Shown: positions 36,101 through 45,100 of the stretch, piece after piece
Position numbering within the stretch: position 1 is the stretch's first letter
Layout: each line of letters begins with the position of its first letter
Notes under the pieces: generated by a model
Told to the model about the DNA's origin: nothing
Seen by the model: only the letters and a program-made list of their open reading frames with translations
The model's database searches: none
Assembly (NCBI GenBank): GCA_017893485.1
Contig: CM030366.1
Span: forward strand, 186,479,947-186,543,946
DNA length: 64,000 nucleotides
Direction of reading: 5' to 3'
From: Hemerocallis citrina
Lineage: Eukaryota; Streptophyta; Magnoliopsida; Asparagales; Asphodelaceae
Position numbers and translations under genes: made by a program

Positions 36101-39100
36101 GAGGCAGAGAACTTGCGCCCTCGGCGGTTGACTGAGGGGAGCAACGTTAGGAACGTCTCTTATCCTCGGGAGGAGTATGCCTCAGGGAGAACTTTCCACG
36201 AGCTTGCACTCCGACCATCGTCTCTAGTGTGAAGCCCTGGAGACGCGCAAAGTAGGGTTGCCGGTTCGTCAAGCAGCGCTACGGTTAGATATGGGGCCGA
36301 GGGCGCAACTCAACCCGCTGTCTTACGGTCTTCAGCGGAGACAGAAAGAACGCAATGTGTTGCTCGTCGGCCTCGAGTGTCGCTCCGGAAGAGCAACCCT
36401 TGTCCTATGTGAGGGTAAGGGGATTTTGTAGTCTCATGACTTGTGTTGCACGAGCTTCTGGTCCCGTGTAAGACTTATATCCTAGCGTAGGATTCGTGTC
36501 TTAGTATAAGACTTGTATCTTGGATTGGATTTGTGTGAAATGAAGAACTAACTTTTTGCAAGTGTCTATTTGTGCTTTTGGTAGCATTAGTCCCGATAGT
36601 CAACAGTAGTGGGAGCAATTCCGAATGACGAACTACTTCATACTCGCTCGTAAGCAAGTAGTAGAAGCAGAGTCGAGCCAAGTGTTGGACTCCGAAATCG
36701 TCGTTTAATGAGAGACTCAACGGTTGTGGGACAATTCCGAATGGCGAACCACTTACTCGCTTATAAGCAAGTAGTTGAAGCGGAATCGAGCCAAGTGTTG
36801 GACTCCGAACTCGTCGTTTAAAGAGAGAATCAACGATTGTGGGAGCAATTCCGAATGGCGAACCACTTCTTACTCGCTTAGTCGCTTATAAGCAAGTAGT
36901 TGAAGCGGAATCGAGCCAAGTGTTGGACTCCGAACTCGTCGTTTAAAGAGAGAATCAACGGTTGTGGGAGCAATTCTGAATGACGAACCACTTCTTACTC
37001 GCTCATAAGCAAGTAGGGGTGGACAACTATTATCCGAACCGACCAATCCGAACCAATCCAACCCGAACCGACCGGTTTTTAACCGAACCAATTGGGGGTT
37101 CGGATTGGCTCGATTCTTGATCTTCAATAACCAACTGGATCGGTTCGGTTGTTGGATGGGGCTTTCAAATAACCGATGAAACCGAACCGATCGTACTTCC
37201 ATGCATAAGTCCATAAAAAATATAGTTCTCCTTTAATTTCTTGATTATAAAAATAGTCATTTCTCATTTTTTGGGAGATACAAACAGTCTTCTTTAATTT
37301 TTTTAATACAAACCGAGCAATTGTTCTACCTATGTTTTGAGTTCCCATAATCCTGTGTGTTATGTTGTTGAGAAATGCTTGATTTACAGTGTGACCCAAC
37401 TTAAAAGAATCATGAAGTTGATGTAACATTTAGTAGTTACTTTAATCAAGTCAAGTAGAAAATATAATCTAAATCTTTTTTTATTGTACCTGAAATTCAA
37501 ATATTCAATTAGCTATGGTTATTTAATGTTTCTTTTATGATAATAAACTAAAATAACAGAAGTATGCAAGTGAAAAGGTAGTTTATCTCACCCATTTAAA
37601 CGTCATAATCTCAAACAATTAGTTCAAAATTTATTAACAACTTGTGGTTTTATGAATCTTCATTTTAAATTCATTTCTGAATAACAAATAGCAAGTTGTT
37701 TCGTAAGTTTGATTGAAGTTGATCTTTTAAATTTCAACAAAATTATGAATGATGTTGAAGGTGAAAAGTAGCACACCAAACCGACCATCCAATCCAATCC
37801 AAATTGAGCTTAATCGGCTTGGATGGAAACCGATCCAATTAAGGTTCGGATTGGTTGCGGATGAGAAAATTAAAAAACCGATCTTCTTTGGATCGGTGGT
37901 GGATGGTCCATATTAGGTCGGATATCGACCGATGCCCACCCCTATAAGCAAGTAGTTGAAGTGGAATCGAGCCAAGTGTTGGACTTCGAACTCGTCGTTT
38001 ATAGAGAGAATCAACGGTTGTGGAGCAATTCCGAATGACGAACCACTTCTTACTCGCTCATAAGCAAGTAGTTGAAGCAGAATCGAGCCAAGTGTTGGAC
38101 TCCGAACTCGTCGTTTAAAGAGAAAATCAACGGTTGTGGGAGCAATTCCGAATGGCGAACCACTTCTTACTCGCTCATAAGCAAGTAGTTGAAGCGAAAT
38201 CGAGCCAAGTGTTGGACTCTGAACTCGTCGTTTAAAAAGAGAATCAACGGTTGCGAGATTAAACAAAGATAATTTGAACATGAGAATTATTAATCAAAAG
38301 AAACTCTTTATTAAAGATTGCAAATCGGTCGCTTCTAGGTTGCGAGCCGTTATTATAATGAGAAAACAAAAGGAAAAATAAATGAAATGGCCTTAAAACT
38401 GATGTTGCTTGGAGAGGTGTTCAAACACCCTCTTGGTACTTCAGTAAATGATCGGCGTTCCATGTTCTTGGTATCTTCCTGCCCCTCGGGTCTTCAAGTT
38501 GATACGCTTCGGAGCGAACCACTCTTGAGACCTTGTAGGGTCCCTCCCAATTTGGGACTAGCTTGCCCTTCTTGCTGGGGAATGAGATGGCTAGCTTTCT
38601 GAGGACTAAGCCCCCCTCCTTGAGATTCATAGGGCGGACCGTTCTGTTGTAGGATTGGTCGACCCGTCGTCGATAATTCCCTTGACGAATCGAGGCGCTC
38701 TCCTGGAGTTCATCGATAAGGTCCAGATTGGCTCGGAGCTCCATTGTGTTCTGCTCTTCATTATATGCAATTAGGCGGGGGGACGGCAAACCAACCTCTA
38801 AGGGGATTACGGCCTCAGAACCGTAGGTGAGATTGAAGGGCGACTCTCCTGTGGGGGTTCTCTTGGTAGTGCGGTAGTTCCACAGCACGTTAGGAAGCTG
38901 CTTTACCCACAATCCTTTAGTCGACTTACTTAGTCTCTTCTTGATGCCCGAGAGAATTTGCCTATTGGCGTTCTTTTCTTGGCCATTGGATTGAGGGTGG
39001 GATACAGAGGAGAACCGCTGCTGAATGCCAAGGTCTTCACAAAAAGAGCGGAATGTTGCCCCCGCAAATTGTGTCCCGTTGTCTATTATCAAGACTTGGG

Positions 39101-42100
39101 ATATACCAAACCTCCAGATCACGTTCTTCCAGAAGAACTGTTGCACCTTGTTCTCCGTAATAGTTGCTAGCGGTTCGGTCTCAATCCACTTGGAGAAGTA
39201 GTCGATCGCTACGACTAGGAACTTGAATCGGCCCGGAGCTGGCGGGAATGGACATGCCCCACATTGCGAAGGGGGTTGGACTTGAGAGGGAAGAGAGTTG
39301 AGCTTGCGGCAGGCGACAGATAGTGGAGAATTGTTGGCACGGGCCGCATTGTCGGACATGTTGCTCGGCATTCCGAAGGAGGGTAGGCCAGAAGTACCCA
39401 TAATTCAAGACTTTGCGGGCGAGGGACCTCGATCCCGAATGAGCTCCGCCTATCCCTTCGTGGAGTTCTTTCAGAGCATATTGGGCTTCTTCTAGGGAGA
39501 GACCTCAACTAGGGTCGGCCATCTACTTGGGTGTAGGAGCGTTTGTATAAGATTCTCTCAATGAGAGTGTACCGCTCCGCTCTTGTTCGGATCCTGCGGG
39601 CTTCTTTGGGATCTTGGGGAAGGATCCCATCTCTGAGGAACTTAACTAGAGGCCTCATCCAGTTATCTCCGAGTTGGACCGGTAGCGATTCCATCTACTC
39701 GGGGGCTTCTTCTTCGATACTGGGCCTTAGTAGAACTTCGATCAGGACGGTCTACTCGAGCCCTTGGAGGGAGGAGGCTAGTTTCGAGAGGGCATCAGCC
39801 TGAGCGTTCTCCTCTCGGGGGATCCGCTGGAGTTGTGCTTCCTCGAAAGAAGCCATGACACTTTTGACCTTGGTTAGGTACTTGGCTATACGGTCGTCTC
39901 GTGCCTCGTATTCTCCCAAGACTTGATTCACCACAAGTTGAGAGTCGTTGATTCGAATACGCTTTGCCCCCGCCTTGCGAGCCATGCCCAGGCCCGCTAT
40001 GAGAGCTTCGTACTCGGTCTCGTTGTTGGAAGCCTTGAAATTGATGCGGAGGGAGTATTGGAGGACGAAGTTATCTGGACCCGCCAGGATAACTCCCGCT
40101 CCGCTCCCTTCGGCGCAAGAGGACCCATCCACATACACCGCCTAGATGGGTGGTCCATTCGTCGCTTGACTGACCTCAGGAATCGTGCTCTCCACTATGA
40201 ATTCGGCTAGAGCTTGAGCTTTGATGGCGGTCCGAGGCTGGTAGGATATGTCGTGTTGACTCAGCTCGATCGACAACTTCATGAGGCGTCCAGAGGTCTC
40301 GGGCTTGTACAGGACCTGTTTGAGCGGCTGGTCGGTGAGGACGACCACCGAGTGGGATTGGAAATAGGGACGAAGCTTTCGGACCGCCATAACCAGGGCA
40401 TAGGCCATCTTTTCCAATCTCGGATAACGGAGCTCGGTCTCTAAGGACCTTGCTCACGTAGTATATTGGCTTCTGTGCCTTATCTTCCTCTCTCACCAGG
40501 ACAGCGCTGAGGGTCTGTTCCGCAGCGGCGAGGTACAAGTAGAGGATCTCTCCGGGTTTTGGCTTGCTGAGGAGTGGGGTATTGACCAAGTAGGCTTTGA
40601 GTTGGTCGAACGACTCCTGCTGTTGCTAGCCCCACTCGAAGCCCTTAGCCCCCCTGAGGGCTTTGAAGAAAGGGAGACACTTTTCCCCGGACTTGGAGAG
40701 AAAACGCCCTATAGCCGGGAGGCACCTGGTGAGCTTTTGCACTTCTTTCACGTTTGAGGGGGAAGCCATATTGAGTATGGCCTGTATCTTCTCGGGGTTG
40801 GCTTCAATACCCCTCTGGCTGACCATGAAGCCTAAGAAATTTTTCGATGAGACCCCGAACGCACACTTATTCGGATTCAGTCTCATGTTGTGCATCCTCA
40901 GCACGTCAAAGGCTTCTTGGAGGTCGGCGATATGGTCAGACCCATTGATGCTCTTCACCAACATATCGTCGACGTTGACCTCCATGTTCCGCCCAATTTA
41001 ATCTTTGAAGATCTTGTTGACAAGACGTTGGCAGGTGGCACCAGCACTTTTAAGCCCGAAGGGCATCACCCTATAGCAGTAGAGGCCCTGATCCGTGACG
41101 AAGGATGTCTTCGGGATATCCGAGGGAACATTCGGATTTGGTTGTATTCAGAGAAGGCGTGAAGCTCAGTAGTTTGTGGCCCGAAGTAGCATCGATCAAG
41201 GTGTCGATGCTAGGGAGCGGGAACAGATCCTTGGGGCATGCCTTGTTTAGATCTGTGAAGTCGATACAGATCCTCCAACTTCCATTGGCTTTTTTGACCA
41301 TCACAACGTTAGAGAGCCACTCCGGGTAGTTGATCCCCTGAATAAACCGAGCTTTGAGGAGCTTCTCCATCTCCTTTATGGCTTGTTGGCGCTCGGGGGC
41401 AAACTTGCGCCTTTTCTGTTGGACCGGTCTTGCCTTCGAGGCGACACTTAGATGGTGGACGAGGAGCTCTTCGGAGATCCCCAGCATATTGGCTGCTGTC
41501 CAAGCGAAGAGGTCGCGGTTCCCCCTTATGCATTGGACTATGTCAGGGCAGAGGCCAGAGGGAAGGGCATTTTTTTGATTAAGAATTTGCGGGTCGGATC
41601 TTCCTCCGAGAAGAGCACTTCCTCCAACTCGTCTACCGGCTCTGACATAGGTTGGATGTTCCCCTGGTGAATCTCAAGGGCTTCGAGGGAGAGGACAGGT
41701 CCTTCAGTCGAGGTCATATAGCATTTGCGCGGCGTTTCCTTACTTACCCTCACTTCTCCCACGCCCGCTTTGGTGGGAAACTTCATCTTTAGATGGTAAG
41801 CCGATGGGACGGCTTCTAAAGCAGCTAGGCCAGGTCGACCTAGGATCACATTATAGGCGGCTTGGACGTCGACCACCATGAAGTCCATCGGCTTCGTTCG
41901 GGTAGTAGAAGTTTTGCCAGCGGTTACGTCGAGAGTTATAACACCCTCGATCGTCACTGGCACTCCCATGAACCCATGGAGAGTGTAGCCGGTGGGCTTG
42001 AACCTGTCCCTCGACAATTGGAGCCCTCGGAAGGCCTCTAGAAAGAGGATGTTAACAGAACCGCCGTTATCCACTAGGACCCTCTCCACCTTGAAGTTGG

Positions 42101-45100
42101 CCATGTGGAGGTTGATCACTAATGCATCACAGTAGGGGGTTCGGACACCCTCCAAGTCATCATTCGAGAAGGTAACTGGGACTCCAAGACCTTTGGGAGG
42201 GGGGAGGCTATGCACGGAGTTTACTTCTCTGACGAAAGCTTTTCGGGAGGAGTTGGAATTTTCTCCCATTGGGCCTCCGTGGATGAGGTGCAGGACGTGC
42301 TCTTCTTCAAAGTCGGGGGTCCCCTCGTGCCTTTCGGGTCGCTTGTTAGTCCCCCCTGGGGGTGGAGGACGATTGGCCCGGCCCTTCCTCACAAATCTGG
42401 CGAGCTGCCCTCTCTGAATGAGGGCTTCGATCTCGTCTTTCAGGACTCGACAGTCGTTTGTGTCGTAGCCATGGTTCCGATGGTAGCGACACCACTTCTC
42501 CTTATTCCTCTTCTTCCCAAGAGTGTTCATCTTCGGGGTAGGAGGGAGAATTTCTTCTTTCTCGACCTCCATTAGAATGGCCGAGGCATTGGCGTTGAAA
42601 GGGGTGAATCTCTTAAACCGAGGAGGGGGCGACGCTGACCCCCGTTGTCCTTTTGGAGCTTTTTAGCTCCCTCGTCTTCTACGGTCGTCCTCTTACTTCC
42701 GGAAGACGACCCCTCGAAAGTAGGGCGGTGTATAGCTTCCTCCGCCCAGATGTACTTCTCGCTTCGGAGAAGCTCGGAGAAGTCTCGTGGGGGCTTCTTG
42801 GCCAGGGACGCCCGGAGGTCAGCGTTGAGGACATTAGATTGGAAGGCGGCCGAGACGACTGACTGATCAAGAGAGGCGATGGACCTGGCCTCCGCGGTAA
42901 ACCGCTTGACATCGTCACTCAGTTTCTCGCCCTTCTTCTGACTAAGGAAGAGTAGCGAGATACTTGTCTTTTTGGAACGGCGGCTACTCACGAAATGAGT
43001 TATGAAAAGGGCCTCGAATTGGTCGAAAGAAAAGATGGAGGACGGGGCGAGACAGGAGTACCATTCCCGAGCCGGACCTTTGAGAGTGGCCGAGAATGTT
43101 TTGCAGAGGAGGGCATCGGAGGTCTGGTGGATCATCATGAAAGTTTTGAAACTCTCGATGTGATCCATGGGGTCCGACTCCCCTGTGTATGTCTCGAACT
43201 GCTGAGGCTTGAAATTTGCCGGGACAGGGGCCTCCATGATGGTACGAGAGAATGGAGGCCTGCTCGGACGAAGGTTCCTCCCTCTTAGTTCCTCGTCCCT
43301 ATTGAGTCGGCCAAAGCGCCTCTCCATCTCGTGGAGACGGCGGTAGACAGCGTCCTCCCTTCGATCTTACCTTGGCGAGCATCGAGATCCATCTTCGTAT
43401 GAAGGGGAACGGAGGCTACGGTGATGGTAGCTCGGAGACTGGTGAGGACTGGGAATGTGGTGGCGGTGGCTTGGAGCTTGGCGAGGGCTTTGGGATCGAT
43501 GGCGAGGGCTCCGAACCGGCTCGGGAGTGGGCACCCTCTGAATGTTATTGTTGTTAGGCGCGGCATTGAGGGCCCGCAAGACTGCCTCCTGGAAGTCTTG
43601 AAATTCTGTCATGGTGACGGGTCCGTTCTGGTCCCTTTGGACCTGTCGACCAGCAGGAGAACGGTTCCTCCTTCGACAGTATCGGGGGGAGTCCCTCCGC
43701 CTCTTAGGAGAAGTAGACCTTCTGCGGTCGTGCCTGCGAGGAGATCGAGCCTTTGGACGTTCTGGGCGGGAGCCACCTTCTCAGGTCCGCTTCTCATCCA
43801 AATGGCGGCGAAGGTCTTCCTCATTCTGCTGGTTGATTATGATGTTGCGGAGATCTTCCGACGGCCTGGGGTGATGGGATGCCATGGAGTCGGTGGAAGG
43901 GTTATGTACCGAAACATGATCACAGGAAAGAGGTTGCTTCTGGGGATTGGGACGAGAGGTCCCCATGCCAGCATTCTGAGGCGTGGGTTGAGCCTGCTGG
44001 GGTTGGAGATTTTGAAGAGGAGGCTGCCCCTGCTGCAGCGGCTGGATAGGTTGGAGAGGAGGTTGTCCTTGTTGTTGGACCGGTTGGACGGGAGCCTCCG
44101 GTGGTGGTGGAGGAATGGGAGTTGCTCTACGGTTGGAAGCCGTAGATCTCACTTTTCTTGGAGGCATGGCTGGAGGCAGTCTTGACCGGTGGAAGAGGTT
44201 GGATTGCTATTCGAGGTTTCCCACAGACGGCGCCAATCTGTTGCCGCTGAAATCGGTGTGGGGGCAAACAGATAGATTTGTGGATTCGAGGGAAGATGAA
44301 TAGTCAAACCTGAATAACTTCACCGGAGTTTGACCGAGATCCTTTCGCCGTTAACCTGCAAAAAGTGCGAGACACCGGGGTTGATTCCGGCGACGCACCC
44401 TCTGACGCTCTTGTCAGTAATCAGAAAGATTAAGCAAAAGCTTTAATTGGCAAAAGATTGATTATCCTGTAACAGTGGGGGGAGAGGTATTTATAGCTGC
44501 CTTAGGAGTCAGTTTCAGGATCAAATCAAATCCCTACTTCCCGATGTAGATGGATAGAAGTGGTTAAAACCGCTGTTTGAGGATAATCATGAATCTGAAT
44601 CCTCTCCTATCCAGTCTGACTGGGTTTCTTACGGGTTGGAATCCGTACCCAGTAAGACTGGTCTGTTTTCAGGGTTATTGGGTCCTGAATGGAGGCCCAA
44701 CTCCTGATTCGGACCCGCAAGCAAGTGAAATTACCATTTTGCCCCCGTTGGCCATAAGATTCGTGCCCTAATCTGAACGGTTCCGATTTAATCATATTTT
44801 TAGCTATATCAGACGGAATTAATTTGGGATATTGGAAAATCCATCTCCTTAATGTGGGTGGCTACGCTGCTTCCTCTAAGTCAGTCACCACTGGCTTTCG
44901 AGGAGATAGCCTGATTAACTCCGGTCGGATCAGAAATTGTTGCAGTCACTGTCAAAGGTTATTTGAACTCGCCGCCTCCACCACCACATTCATCCTCCGC
45001 AACCACCATCAACTGCCATGAAATCACCTTCTTTGACAATGCTAATTGTAAAATTATGACCTCCATTGGTTGGAGGGTTTGAGAACATTAATTGAAGATG

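Larger units (their letters stand above)
31560..36232 (+). pseudogene. Antisense extra ORF of the Tat element (putative gypsy-type transposon protein), fragmented
   Basis: Encoded on the strand opposite to gag-pol, between the two repeat blocks. Segments: 31560-32021 (Ser/Gly/Glu-rich N-terminus ending [13 protein letters not shown]), 31862-32494 ([54 protein letters not shown]), 33609-34061, degenerate 34186-34740, and 35888-36232 (Glu/Arg/Leu-rich coiled coil). The second segment has the hallmarks of the plant 'putative gypsy type transposon' domain family; its function is unknown. A frameshift near 31995 links segments one and two. A hAT insertion at 32561 splits the gene, and the frame resumes beyond it; another splits it at 34758. 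Degenerate codons and the poly(C) tract at 35822 show decay. Confidence 0.78.
29232..44811 (-). mobile_element. Complete Tat-clade Ty3/gypsy retrotransposon in intron 4
   Basis: 15,580 bp between identical 5-bp duplications GACGG (29227-29231, 44812-44816), in reverse orientation to the host gene. Order on the minus strand: 5' LTR, primer-binding site, gag, protease, RT, RNase H, second (archaeal-type) RNase H, integrase, 117-bp tandem repeats, an extra ORF on the opposite strand, 260-bp tandem repeats, polypurine tract, 3' LTR. The dual RNase H and antisense ORF mark the Tat (Retand/Ogre-like) branch. The LTRs differ at about 35 substitutions and one 2-bp indel over 575 bp (my count by eye, about 94% identity). 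Frameshifts throughout gag-pol show it is inactive. Three hAT elements are inserted within it. Confidence 0.93.

Noticed and set aside
43421..44185. 254-codon plus-strand open frame over gag
   Set aside because: Mirror of the Pro/Gln/Arg-rich gag N-terminus; GC-rich DNA keeps opposite frames open by chance.
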